A DNA stretch of 64,000 bases from Mycolicibacterium hassiacum DSM 44199 (lineage in GTDB: Bacteria > Actinomycetota > Actinomycetes > Mycobacteriales > Mycobacteriaceae), in contig NZ_LR026975.1 in NCBI RefSeq assembly GCF_900603025.1, positions 4,526,001-4,590,000 on the forward strand. Direction: 5' to 3'. Below, piece by piece: positions 51,833 to 62,900 of this stretch; positions within the stretch are counted from its first letter, which is position 1; each line of letters opens with the position of its first letter. A program made the translations under genes and the position numbers. The notes under the pieces are model-generated. The model was given only the letters and a program-made list of their open reading frames with translations. It had not been told where the DNA came from and searched no databases.

Positions 51833-53053
51833 TCACACGTACCGGGGCCGGCCGGCCAACACCCCGAAGGTGACCTGGGCCGCGTAGATCAGCAGGAACA
51901 GCAGCCACGGCACCGTCCACCCGTCGGTCGCGTCGTGCAGCAGGCCGAACAGGAACGGTCCGGCGCTGGCGATGAGATAGCCGAGGCCCTGCGCCATGCC
52001 GGACAGCTGCGCGGTGTCCTCGGGGGTGCGGGTGCGCAACGCGATGACCGCGACGGCCAGTGCGAACACCCCCAGCCCGACGCCGAGCAGCAGGCTCCAC
52101 AGCAACGGCTGGGCGGCGGGCGCCAGCGTCAACCCGACGGCCCCGGTCAGCCCCGTGCCGCACAGCCCGGCGATCCAGCCGCTCTGCGCGCGGCTGCGCG
52201 CCGCCAGCGGGGCGACCACCAGCGCGATGGGCACCCCGACCAGCGACGTCACCCCGACCAGCAGGCCGGCGGTGGTCTTGTCGACGCCGCTGTCGATGAA
52301 CACCTGCGCCAGCCACCCCATCGCGATGTAGGCCAGTGCGGACTGGAAACCGAAGAACAGGGTGACCGTCCAGGCCAGCCTGTTGCGCAGCAGCGACCGG
52401 CCGCCGCGCACCGGGGTGAGGGCCTCGGCCCAGCTGTGGCCGTGCCGCCGCGCCGCCGGCCACCACAGCAGCAGCGCCAGCGCCGACACCGCCGCCCAGG
52501 ACGCCAGGGCGCCCGGCCAGCCGCCCAGCGGTTCCTCCAGCGCGGGTGTGACAGCGGATCCCAGCGCACCGCCGCCCTGGAGCGCGGCGGTGTAGACGCC
52601 GGTCATCAACCCCACCCGGGCCGGGAAGGAGGCCTTGATCACCACCGGCAGCAGCACATTGGCCAGCGCGATGCCCGCGCACGCCACCAGGGTGGCGGCC
52701 AGCACCAGATGCGGGCCGTCCACGGTGCGCGCCAGCAGACCGAGGGTGAGCGCGACAAGCGCCGCGGAGATGGTGCGGCCCAACCCGAGTCGGGCGGCCA
52801 GCCGCGGGGCGAGCAGCCCCGCCCCGGCGAAGCACAGCGTCGGCAGCGTCGTCAGCACCCCGGCCCAGGTCGCCGAGACGCCGAGGTCGGCCTGCATCGA
52901 CCCGAGCAGCGGGGCCACGGCGGTGACCGCGGGGCGCAGGTTGAGCGCGGTGAGCACGACCGCGGCCGCCAGCAGCGCACCGCCCGCGACCGGCGGCAGC
53001 CCGCGGTGGTCGGCGCGCCCGGATGCCGTCGACTCGCCCTGCCCCTGCGTCAC
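51833..53053 (-). CDS. MFS transporter, CynX/NimT type
   Basis: A 406-aa transporter with twelve predicted helices. The first segment ALNLRPAVTAVAPLLGSM is characteristic of the cyanate/nitroimidazole (CynX/NimT) MFS group. The inter-domain loop follows helix 6 (WWPAARRHGHSWAEAL). GTG at 53053 gives a normal N terminus; the longer open frame is not family-like. Substrate unknown. Confidence 0.87.
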   Translation of the reverse strand: MTQGQGESTASGRADHRGLPPVAGGALLAAAVVLTALNLRPAVTAVAPLLGSMQADLGVSATWAGVLTTLPTLCFAGAGLLAPRLAARLGLGRTISAALVALTLGLLARTVDGPHLVLAATLVACAGIALANVLLPVVIKASFPARVGLMTGVYTAALQGGGALGSAVTPALEEPLGGWPGALASWAAVSALALLLWWPAARRHGHSWAEALTPVRGGRSLLRNRLAWTVTLFFGFQSALAYIAMGWLAQVFIDSGVDKTTAGLLVGVTSLVGVPIALVVAPLAARSRAQSGWIAGLCGTGLTGAVGLTLAPAAQPLLWSLLLGVGLGVFALAVAVIALRTRTPEDTAQLSGMAQGLGYLIASAGPFLFGLLHDATDGWTVPWLLFLLIYAAQVTFGVLAGRPRYV

Positions 53054-53133
53054 CCGGCCAATCTGCCACACCCCCGGACCGGCCCCCGGGGCATGGGGGT
53101 TAACGACCGGGCCCGGTCCGGCGATAGCGGGGT

Positions 53134-53571
53134 ATGACTGCTCAACGTGTTCTGGGTGTGCTGGCCGGCCTGCTGATCGGCGCCTCGGCAGCGGCCGGCC
53201 CGGCACACGCCGACAGCTACGCCAAACTCGACAACGTTGCGGTGCAGCCCTCGCCGACATGCGGGGGGGGGGCCAGTGCCGAGGCGCAGGTGGCGCCGGT
53301 GCAGATCGGGGACCGGGCCGAGGACGGGGTCCGCGTCGCGGTCTCCTACGACGCCGGTGTCTACGACGGTTCGTGTGCGCTTCCGGTGACCGTGACGTGG
53401 AAGAACCTCGCCACCGGTGCCGGCGGCAGCGAGCAGATCACCGCGGTGTCGAAGAAGGACGGGCACTACGGGTTCGTCGGGTACGCCAGCACCACCCTGG
53501 CGACCGGCGCCGGCCCGGTCGTCGTCACGCTCAGCTCGCATCCCGGCCAGGAGTTGAGGGTCAACCCCTGA
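53134..53571 (+). CDS. small exported protein with a poly-G tract
   Basis: A 145-aa protein with a signal peptide (about 1-26, ends PAHADS) and a beta-rich mature domain with two cysteines. Function unknown. The codons for C-G-G-G-A contain a run of ten G at 53263-53272, unusually long; gain or loss of one base would truncate the protein at about residue 45. Divergent from the MFS gene across 80 bases. Confidence 0.75.
   Translation: MTAQRVLGVLAGLLIGASAAAGPAHADSYAKLDNVAVQPSPTCGGGASAEAQVAPVQIGDRAEDGVRVAVSYDAGVYDGSCALPVTVTWKNLATGAGGSEQITAVSKKDGHYGFVGYASTTLATGAGPVVVTLSSHPGQELRVNP
53263..53272. repeat. homopolymer of ten G inside a coding region
   Basis: Ten consecutive G bases in the exported-protein gene. 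Runs of this length are prone to slippage, so the tract could act as an on/off switch for the protein. It is also a place where sequencing errors occur. Confidence 0.9.
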
Positions 53572-53642
53572 CGCGGCACTAGCTAGCGCACCACCCGCTC
53601 CGGGGGCCGGCGGCCAGCGCCGGTCGAGGATCGGCTCCTGCG

Positions 53643-53702
53643 GCGAGCAGTCGCGGGCACCCCCTCCGAGCGCCGAAACCTGGGGTGTTCGCGACTGCTC
53701 GG
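53643..53702. terminator. long hairpin between convergent genes, related to 5277-5336
   Basis: CGAGCAGTCGCG (53644-53655) pairs with CGCGACTGCTCG (53690-53701), with an inner stem CACCCC/GGGGTG. It sits between the exported-protein gene (ends 53571) and the dehydratase gene (ends 53720), which converge, so it is a probable bidirectional terminator. The arm is a variant of the GCGAGCAGAC element at 5277. Confidence 0.7.
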
Positions 53703-53719
53703 CGGGCAGCGGAGGCCGG

Positions 53720-54745
53720 TCAGCTGAAGCGGATGTTCATCGTCGCCAGGCCGAAGATCTTCTTGCCGCCCGACTTCGCGGTGACGACGACGACCCCGCT
53801 GCGGGTCTCGGGATCCAGCGACTTGATCCGCCCGCTGTACTCGATCTCCGCACCCTCGGTCGCCGACACGATCGCCGGGGCCGACAGCCGCACCGCGTAG
53901 CGGGTCACCGCACCGGGATCGCCCGACCAGGCCGACACGAAACCGGCTCCGATGCCCATGGTGAGCATGCCGTGGGCGATCACGTCCGGCAGCCCGGCCA
54001 GCTTGGCGATGTTCTCGTCCCAGTGGATCGGGTTGGCGTCGCCGGCCACCCCGGCGTAGTTGACCAGATCGCCGCGGGACAGCCGGTGGCGGCGCACCGG
54101 AAGCTCGTCACCGACCTTGACGTCCTCGAACTTCGGCGTCCCCGGGGTCCGGGTCAGGCCGGCGTCGGAGATCCGGACCTCACCGGGCGGGCGCACCGTC
54201 TTCCGATAGTCGGCCCGGCCCACCCCGAAGATGTCGACGTCGTGCATCATCGCGTTCTGCACGGCCGACTTGATGGCGGGGTCGACGTCCTCGGCGGTCA
54301 CCCCGACGACGGTGGTGTGCAGGGTGTGCACCCGCTCGCCGTTGGTGTCGGTGAAGGTGTTGGTCACCGTGATCAGGTCGCGGCCCGCGATCCGGCGCAC
54401 CGAGGTCAGTTCGACGTCGACGGTCAGCTCGTCGCCGGCCACGATCGGGCGGTGCTGCTCGAACACCTCCTCGGTCTGCATGTAGGTGTCGTAGCCGACC
54501 ACCACCTGCTCGAACATGTGCCGGTTGCAGGTCATGCCGGGCGTCGAGGTGAACGTCAACGGCGCGATGACGTCGGGATACCCGAGCGCCTGGGCCGCCT
54601 CGACGTCCCAGTGCGCGGGGTGGTAGTCCTGCACGGCGCGGGCGTACTCCCGGAGCTTCTCGCGGCCGACCAGATAGGTGCGGTCCATCTGGTACCAGTG
54701 ACCGACGCGTTCCTGGAGTTCCGAGGACTCTGCTGCTGTGGTCAT
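53720..54745 (-). CDS. fused (3R)-hydroxyacyl-ACP dehydratase, HadA/HadB type
   Basis: A 341-aa fusion of two hotdog domains. The N-terminal domain (about 20-160) is HadA/UPF0336-like. The C-terminal MaoC domain (about 205-340) carries the hydratase motif AGDANPIHWDENIAKLAGLPDVIAHGMLTMG with the catalytic D and H. It dehydrates beta-hydroxyacyl-ACP or -CoA in fatty- or mycolic-acid-type elongation. ATG at 54745 was chosen; a TTG at 54757 has a closer ribosome site (CAGGGAAGAG). Confidence 0.88.
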   Translation of the reverse strand: MTTAAESSELQERVGHWYQMDRTYLVGREKLREYARAVQDYHPAHWDVEAAQALGYPDVIAPLTFTSTPGMTCNRHMFEQVVVGYDTYMQTEEVFEQHRPIVAGDELTVDVELTSVRRIAGRDLITVTNTFTDTNGERVHTLHTTVVGVTAEDVDPAIKSAVQNAMMHDVDIFGVGRADYRKTVRPPGEVRISDAGLTRTPGTPKFEDVKVGDELPVRRHRLSRGDLVNYAGVAGDANPIHWDENIAKLAGLPDVIAHGMLTMGIGAGFVSAWSGDPGAVTRYAVRLSAPAIVSATEGAEIEYSGRIKSLDPETRSGVVVVTAKSGGKKIFGLATMNIRFS

Positions 54746-54893
54746 GACTGTGCTCAACTCTTCCCTGGTTTCCGCAGGCGCCGATTGCCGGGGGCCGACC
54801 AGTGCACCCTAACGTCGCGGCCGGTGCGCGGGCCCCGGGTGTGGACACCTGACGATTTGGCGGGCGATCGCAAGGCTGACTAATTTTCTCCGA

Positions 54894-55892
54894 GTGATCT
54901 CGCGCGTGCTGTCACCGGTCGCCCGTTGGCTCAGTCCCGTCGTCGCCGCAGCGGCGGTCGCTTCCGGCGTCACCGTCGCCGCCGTGCCCGACGGCGCCGT
55001 GAGCGCCGAGGTGTGGCTGGCCACCGAGGCGAACCCGCTGGTCGGCCGCCCGTTCTACGTGGACCCCAATTCGAAGGCGGCCCGCGCCGCCAAGGCCGAC
55101 CCCAGCCCGGAGCTGGAGGTGATCGCCGGCACGCCGACGGCCTACTGGATGGACCACGTGTCGAACTTCGCCTACGACGCGAAGGTCATCAAGGCCGCCC
55201 AGGAGGCGGGGGCGATGCCGATCCTGGCGCTGTACGCGATCCCGAACCGCGACTGCGGCAGCTTCGCCGCCGGCGGGTTCGGGTCCGCGACCGCCTACCG
55301 GGACTGGATCGACCGGGTCGCCGGCGCCATCGGCGACGGCCCGGCCACCGTGATCCTCGAACCCGACGCGCTGGCGATGGCCGACTGCCTGTCGGCGGCG
55401 CAGCGCGAGGAGCGCTACGACCTGATCGCCTACGCCGTCGACCGGCTCACCGCCAACCCGGCCACCGTCGTCTACGTCGACGCCGGCCACTCCCGGTGTG
55501 TGCCCGCCGAGGAGATGGCCAACCGGCTCAACCGGGTCGGGGTGCACAAGGCCCGCGGGTTCAGCGTCAACACCGCCAACTTCTTCACCACCGAGGAGGA
55601 AATCGGCTACGGCGAGGCGATCTCCGGGCTGACCGGCGGCGCGCATTACGTCGTCGACACCTCGCGCAACGGCGCCGGCCCGGCCGACGGCGAGTTGTAC
55701 TGGTGCAACCCGCCGGGCCGTGCCCTGGGCACACCCCCGACCACCGCGACCGCCGGCGCGCACGCCGACGCCTACCTGTGGATCAAGCGGCCCGGCGAGT
55801 CCGACGGTTCGTGCGGCCGCGGCGAGCCGGCCGCCGGCACCTTCGTCAACCAGTACGCGATCGACCTGGTGCGCAACGCCGGCCGGGCCTGA
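54894..55892 (+). CDS. celA1: exported GH6 endoglucanase (CelA1 type)
   Basis: A 332-aa cellulase of family 6 that cleaves beta-1,4-glucan. After a signal peptide (about 1-38) come NRDCGSFAAGG, with the aspartate that raises the acid's pKa, and VILEPDALAMADC, with the catalytic acid. CNPPGRALG and WIKRPGESDG are further GH6 signatures. No cellulose-binding module. TAATTT (54881-54886) ends 7 bases before the GTG, so the mRNA is probably leaderless. M. tuberculosis celA1 (Rv0062) also lies near dnaB, but here 46 kb separate them. Confidence 0.9.
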   Translation: MISRVLSPVARWLSPVVAAAAVASGVTVAAVPDGAVSAEVWLATEANPLVGRPFYVDPNSKAARAAKADPSPELEVIAGTPTAYWMDHVSNFAYDAKVIKAAQEAGAMPILALYAIPNRDCGSFAAGGFGSATAYRDWIDRVAGAIGDGPATVILEPDALAMADCLSAAQREERYDLIAYAVDRLTANPATVVYVDAGHSRCVPAEEMANRLNRVGVHKARGFSVNTANFFTTEEEIGYGEAISGLTGGAHYVVDTSRNGAGPADGELYWCNPPGRALGTPPTTATAGAHADAYLWIKRPGESDGSCGRGEPAAGTFVNQYAIDLVRNAGRA

Positions 55893-55938
55893 GTGCCGGG
55901 CCTTCAACTCGGCGCACCGCGTCGTATACCGTTCGGCT

Positions 55939-56796
55939 ATGCAGAAAGTGACGGTGATCACGGGCGGGGCTGGCGGCATGGGTCTGGCCACGGCCAAGCT
56001 CGTCGGCCGCGACCACCACGTGGTGGTGCTCGCCGACGTCCGGCAGGACCGGCTGGACCGCGCCGCCGCCACGCTGGATGCGCTGGGTATCGCGCACACC
56101 GAGGTCAACTGTGATGTCACCGACCGGCAGGCGGTCACCGAGTTGTTCCGTATCGCGTCGGGCCTCGGACAGCTGGCGTCGGTGATCCACACCGCCGGGG
56201 TCAGCCCGAGCATGGGCGATGCCGAATACGTGATGCGGACCAACGCGATCGGCACCGTCAACGTCAACGAGGCGTTCTTCGCGGTCGCGGGCGAGGGCGC
56301 GGCGGCGGTCAACGTCGCGTCGATGGCCGCGCACATGCTGCCCGACGAGATGGTGCCGACCGCCAAGTTCCCGCTGGCGCTCAAGGACCCGGACACGTTC
56401 CTGTCGGAGATGCTGGCCGCGTGCGAGATCGTGCCGCCCGAGGCGCGGTCGGGCATCGCCTACGCGCTGAGCAAGACCTTCGTGCGCTGGTACAGCAGCG
56501 CGCAGGCGGAGCGGTTCACCGGCCGCGGACTGCGGGTGGTGTCGGTGTCGCCGGGATCGACCGACACCGAGATGGGCCGGCTGGAGGAGAACGCCGGCGC
56601 CGGGGCCGTGGTGGCCGACGCGGCGGTGCCGCGCTGGGGCACGCCCGAGGAGATGGCCGAACTGCTGGTGTTCTGCGCGAGCCCCAAGGCCGGCTATCTC
56701 ACCGGCACCGACATCCTCAACGACGGCGGTGTGATCGCCTCCATGCGCGAGCGCGCCCGGCTCGCGGCCGAGGCCGCGCAGACCGGGTCGGGATAG
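55939..56796 (+). CDS. short-chain dehydrogenase/reductase
   Basis: A 285-aa SDR with the cofactor motif TGGAGGMGLA (residues 8-17) and D33 in VLADVRQDR, which favours NAD(H). The catalytic tyrosine and lysine are in GIAYALSKTF (YxxxK), preceded by serine in NVASMAAHM. It oxidises or reduces an unknown alcohol/ketone. TACCGT (55927-55932) ends 6 bases before the ATG, so it is probably leaderless. Confidence 0.9.
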   Translation: MQKVTVITGGAGGMGLATAKLVGRDHHVVVLADVRQDRLDRAAATLDALGIAHTEVNCDVTDRQAVTELFRIASGLGQLASVIHTAGVSPSMGDAEYVMRTNAIGTVNVNEAFFAVAGEGAAAVNVASMAAHMLPDEMVPTAKFPLALKDPDTFLSEMLAACEIVPPEARSGIAYALSKTFVRWYSSAQAERFTGRGLRVVSVSPGSTDTEMGRLEENAGAGAVVADAAVPRWGTPEEMAELLVFCASPKAGYLTGTDILNDGGVIASMRERARLAAEAAQTGSG

Positions 56797-56871
56797 GCGG
56801 GCCGGAATAGCCGCGCACCGGGCGGCGTTGCCGGTGCGTGACGACGTCGACGCGTGCCGTGGGAGGCGAAC

Positions 56872-57702
56872 ATGGAATTCGGGATCTCCACCTTTGTCAA
56901 CGACGACACCATCGACACCGTCACGCTGGCGAAAGCGGTGGAGGAGCGCGGCTTCTCCGCGCTGGTGGTCGCCGAGCACACCCACATCCCGGCCAGCCGC
57001 CAATCGCCGTACCCACTCGGTGGTGAGCTGCCCGGCATCTACTACCGCACCCTGGACCCGTTCGTCACCCTCGCAGCCGCCGCGGCGGTGACGTCGCGCA
57101 TCGAACTGGTCACCGGCATCGCGCTGTTGATCCAGCGTGACCCGATCATCACCGCCAAGGAGGCCGCCAGCATCGATGTGATCTCCGGCGGCCGGTTCGT
57201 GTTCGGGGTGGGTGCGGGCTGGAACCTCGAGGAGATGCGCCACCACGGCACCGACCCGAAGACCCGGGGCGCGCTGCTCGACGAACGCATCGAGGCCGTC
57301 AAGGCGCTGTGGACCACCGAACCCGCCGAATACCACGGTAAGTACGTGAATTTCGACGCGTCGTATCAGCGGCCCAAGCCGGTGCAGAAACCGCACCCGC
57401 CGATCCTGGTGGGCGGCGACTCCGACGCCACAGTCAAGCGCATCATCCGCCATCAGGCGGGCTGGATCTCCAATCCGCTGCCGGTCGAACGGCTGACCCA
57501 CCGGGTCAACCAGCTGCGCGACGGCGCCGGGCACGATGTCCCGCTGACCACATTCGGCACCCCGGCCGACCCGGGTTACTGGGAGGCGTTGGCCGGGCTG
57601 GGGTACCGGCAGGCGAACCTGTTGCTGCCGACCAAGTCCCGCGACGAATCACTGCGGCTGCTCGACGAATTCGCCGAGAAGGTCGCCAAATTCCGCGGCT
57701 AG
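56872..57702 (+). CDS. LLM class F420-dependent oxidoreductase
   Basis: A 276-aa luciferase-like TIM-barrel protein. AEHTHIPASR, FVTLAAAAAVTSRIELVTGI, DVISGGRFVFGVGAGWNLEEM and HPPILVGGDS fit the F420-dependent (TIGR03619-type) group common in mycobacteria. GGGAGGCG precedes the ATG at 56872. Substrate unknown. Confidence 0.9.
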   Translation: MEFGISTFVNDDTIDTVTLAKAVEERGFSALVVAEHTHIPASRQSPYPLGGELPGIYYRTLDPFVTLAAAAAVTSRIELVTGIALLIQRDPIITAKEAASIDVISGGRFVFGVGAGWNLEEMRHHGTDPKTRGALLDERIEAVKALWTTEPAEYHGKYVNFDASYQRPKPVQKPHPPILVGGDSDATVKRIIRHQAGWISNPLPVERLTHRVNQLRDGAGHDVPLTTFGTPADPGYWEALAGLGYRQANLLLPTKSRDESLRLLDEFAEKVAKFRG

Positions 57703-57769
57703 GGTGCGCCTTTTCCGCGGTGTGGTCTGAGTCACACGAAAACCGCTCGGCGCCTGACTGATTCCCCGG

Positions 57770-57789
57770 TTGGGACTTTTGGCCCTGTG
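57770..57789 (+). promoter_or_regulatory. DosR (DevR) box upstream of rafH
   Basis: TTGGGACTTTTGGCCCTGTG matches the 20-bp DosR consensus in its left half and GGCCC core. It is 64 bases upstream of the rafH ATG. It predicts induction by hypoxia, NO or CO through DosRST. Confidence 0.75.
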
Positions 57790-57852
57790 CCGGGCAAACC
57801 TTGGTCGGCGACACTGGTAGCCGCCCAACGGTGAGCGAGAAGGCTGAAAGCG

Positions 57853-58614
57853 ATGACGAGCTTGTCGGTATCCGCCGAGCCGGGCACCGACCCGGCATTC
57901 CCCGAAGTCACGGTGCGCTCCGAGCTCGACGTCGACTCGGACGAGATCGCCGGCACCGTCGCGCGGGCCGTGGGGGAGGTGCTGCAGTACCGCGGCATTC
58001 GCGGCGGGGCCCGGGTGCGACTGGGCCGGCCGGCGGTGGTCGACGGAGCCGCGGTGATCCAGGCCAACCTGCGGGTGCGCGACAAGGCGGTGCGCATGCA
58101 GACGGTCAGCGAGAGCCTCGACTTCTGGGAACCGGCGATGAAGCGGCTGGACCGCCAGATCGTGCGGGCCTGGGGCCCCTGGCAGCCGCGGCCCTGGCCG
58201 GACCCGTCCCGCATCATTCTCACCGCTCCGGATGACGCGAAGATCGTGCGCCGCAAAGAGGTGCCGCTGGCGCGCATCACCCCGTGGTACGCCGCGGAGA
58301 TCATGGACGCGATGGACTACAACGTCCATCTGTTCACCGACGCCGAAACCGGCGAGGAGGCGGTGGTGTTCCGGGCCGGCCCGACCGGGCTGCGATTGTC
58401 GAGGCAGTTTCACGTCCGGCCGCCCCGCGAACCCGGTCCCGACGCGTTGGTGGTGAACTCCCGCCCGGCGCCGGAACTCACCGAGGACGACGCGCTGGAC
58501 CGGTTGTGCGAACACAGCCTGCGGTTCATGTTCTTCACCGACGCGAACACCGGCCGCGGCAAGCTGCTGTATCCGCGCTACGACGGCAACATCGGGCTGA
58601 TCGCGCCGGAGTGA
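57853..58614 (+). CDS. rafH: ribosome hibernation factor, RafH/long-HPF type
   Basis: A 253-aa protein. The N-terminal HPF/S30AE domain (about 15-110) is followed by two copies of the S30AE C-terminal fold: YNVHLFTDAETGEEAVVFRA (about 157-185) and FMFFTDANTGRGKLLYPRY (about 222-245). Mycobacterial RafH (MSMEG_3935; Rv0079 in M. tuberculosis) stabilises idle 70S ribosomes in hypoxic dormancy under DosR control. The DosR box upstream supports that identity. Confidence 0.88.
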   Translation: MTSLSVSAEPGTDPAFPEVTVRSELDVDSDEIAGTVARAVGEVLQYRGIRGGARVRLGRPAVVDGAAVIQANLRVRDKAVRMQTVSESLDFWEPAMKRLDRQIVRAWGPWQPRPWPDPSRIILTAPDDAKIVRRKEVPLARITPWYAAEIMDAMDYNVHLFTDAETGEEAVVFRAGPTGLRLSRQFHVRPPREPGPDALVVNSRPAPELTEDDALDRLCEHSLRFMFFTDANTGRGKLLYPRYDGNIGLIAPE

Positions 58615-58670
58615 ACCGGCGCGGTCGAGTCCTCTCCACAGGTTTCCGCGATATCGGCGGAGCGGTGCGG

Positions 58671-58713
58671 GCTGACCGGGCCGCCGAGGACGGGCCGCCC
58701 GAAGGCGGCCCGG

Positions 58714-58718
<5 letters not shown>
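58671..58718. terminator. perfect 15-bp hairpin between rafH and tex
   Basis: GCTGACCGGGCCGCC (58671-58685) pairs perfectly with GGCGGCCCGGTCAGC (58704-58718). The right arm overlaps the stop codon of tex. It lies between two convergent genes and is a strong candidate for a bidirectional terminator. Confidence 0.75.
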
Positions 58719-61080
<2,362 letters not shown>

Positions 61081-61160
61081 ACGCGGTGACTCTACCGGTC
61101 GGGGCCGACAGCTCCGCGATGCGCCACCCCCGTGTCGCGGGTGCGCGGCATCACCCCGGG

Positions 61161-62417
61161 CTAGCGGCGCAGCGGGGTGGCCGCCTCGAACGCGGCCGCC
61201 CGGCCGCCGGACTGCCACCGCTGCCAGTCCTCCCAGCGCCGCAGGTTGGCCCGCTGCCAGGCGCGGTCGAGCGGCGGTGCCACCCGCCGCGCGATCTCCA
61301 GGGCGGCGATCAGCGGAGATCGCAACAGCAGCAACAGGATTCCCGGCAGCGCGGACGGCAGCCGGTAGCGGCGGCGGTTCCACGGCAGCATGTACAGCCC
61401 GAGGTAGCCGGCCTGCACCCGGTAGTGGTACTCGGCGCGCAGCCGGGCCGGCCCGCGCAGGGCAGGATCGGGCGCGAACGACGGGACGAACGACTCGACC
61501 AGCTCGACACCGTCGCGGCCGCTGTCGTAGCTGCGGGCGGCGTCGGCCAGCAGCAGGATGCGCCAGGCGTCGGCGACCGTCTCGGGGAAGTACCCGTCGC
61601 AGCGGACCCCGACCAGGTAGCCGCAGTAGCGGTTGAAGTGCAGCACCGCACGCATCTCGCGGGGCGAGGTGAGGTGGCCGAGCAGATACAGCCCGAGGGC
61701 GGGCGCCACACTGCCGCCGAGCAACGTCAGCAGCATTGCCGACTGGCTGATCGGCAGGCCCCACCGGGCCGCGTCCCACTCGGGGTGGTTCTTCACCCGC
61801 TCCCGGACGCTGACGTGCATGATCCGCACGTGCATCGAGATGGACCGGCCCAGCGATCCCGGGGTCAGGATGGCGCCCGGTCGGCACACCTCGATCCACC
61901 ACCGCGAGGTCTCCAGGTAGCGGTGCAGCGCCCGCGCCCCGGCGTAGCCGCCCGACAGTGACAGCGGCACCGCCAGCCAACCCTCGGTGTAGGTGTCGTT
62001 GGTGCCGGCGTTGCCCATCGCCCCCAGCGCGTAGCCCCAGCGGCGCCAAACCGCCGCCCCCTGCTCGACCAGGTCCGGGTCGACCCAGTCGGGCACCCGC
62101 TCGAACTCGGTGAACAGTTCGCGCATCGATTCGGGTGCCTCGGGCACGCTGTCGATGCCGTCGCGCTGGGCCCGTTCGACGAGTTCGCGGGCCCGGCGCG
62201 CGCCCAGTTCGCCGTGGTAGGTCTCGGCGACGAACCGCTCGGCGACCGGGTCGCCCTCGGTGAGGCCGGCGATGAACCGGCGGGCGACCTCGTCCGACGG
62301 CAGCGGGTCGAACCCGGTGAGCCGCTTGACCGTGCGGTAGACCGCGGCGCGCCGCCCGGTCGGCGGGTAACGGAATGCCGTCGGTGCGGTAGGTGGAGCC
62401 GGGTCCGGTTCGGTCAT
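61161..62417 (-). CDS. MpaB/DUF2236-family oxygenase-like protein
   Basis: A 418-aa helical protein of the DUF2236 family, the second in this window. RSISMHVRIMHVSVRERVKNHPEWD and GLPISQSAMLLTLL carry the conserved Arg/His and Gln that line the haem site in characterised members. The C-terminal part has hydrophobic helices (about 360-385). It starts 2 bases after a SnoaL-like gene, forming an operon; both may act on the same hydrophobic substrate. Confidence 0.8.
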   Translation of the reverse strand: MTEPDPAPPTAPTAFRYPPTGRRAAVYRTVKRLTGFDPLPSDEVARRFIAGLTEGDPVAERFVAETYHGELGARRARELVERAQRDGIDSVPEAPESMRELFTEFERVPDWVDPDLVEQGAAVWRRWGYALGAMGNAGTNDTYTEGWLAVPLSLSGGYAGARALHRYLETSRWWIEVCRPGAILTPGSLGRSISMHVRIMHVSVRERVKNHPEWDAARWGLPISQSAMLLTLLGGSVAPALGLYLLGHLTSPREMRAVLHFNRYCGYLVGVRCDGYFPETVADAWRILLLADAARSYDSGRDGVELVESFVPSFAPDPALRGPARLRAEYHYRVQAGYLGLYMLPWNRRRYRLPSALPGILLLLLRSPLIAALEIARRVAPPLDRAWQRANLRRWEDWQRWQSGGRAAAFEAATPLRR

Positions 62418-62419
62418 GC

Positions 62420-62824
62420 TCAGCTGCCGGAGGGCGCGAGCAGTTCGGCCATCTTCGGTATCACCGTCTGCAGGGCCTTCAGCGGGCGGATCATCACCTT
62501 GAAGTCGACGATCTTCTCCGCGTCGGACCAGTGAATGATGTCGACCCCCTCGACGACGATCCCGTCGAGGGTGGCCCGGAACTCCAGCACCGCCGACCGC
62601 TCGCCGTACCACTGGCTGACGTAGGTGAAGTCGGTTCCGGAGAACATCTTCTCCGCCGCCAGCAGGTAGGCGGCCGCCTTGTCGCGGCCCTGCTGCGGGG
62701 TGAACACCGCCGGCGAGTAGAACGTCGCCGACTCGTCGAGCAGTTCGTCGAGCAGGGCCCGGTCACCGCTGTTGATGAACCGCAGCCACTCGGTGACGAC
62801 GCGTGGGGTATCAGGCGAGGTCAA
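62420..62824 (-). CDS. SnoaL-like/limonene-epoxide-hydrolase fold protein
   Basis: A 134-aa NTF2-fold protein (FINSGDRALLDELLDESATFYSP, DGIVVEGVDIIHWSD). The start is set by the ribosome site: GGAGG lies 8 bases before TTG at 62824, whereas the GTG at 62833 overlaps GGAGG itself and cannot be used efficiently. Co-operonic with the MpaB-like gene. Confidence 0.8.
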   Translation of the reverse strand: MTSPDTPRVVTEWLRFINSGDRALLDELLDESATFYSPAVFTPQQGRDKAAAYLLAAEKMFSGTDFTYVSQWYGERSAVLEFRATLDGIVVEGVDIIHWSDAEKIVDFKVMIRPLKALQTVIPKMAELLAPSGS

Positions 62825-62900
62825 CGCGATCACCTCCGCAGATCCAGGGGTGCGGTGCCGGGCACCGGCCGTTCGGGGCCCACGATAGCCGAACCCGCGG

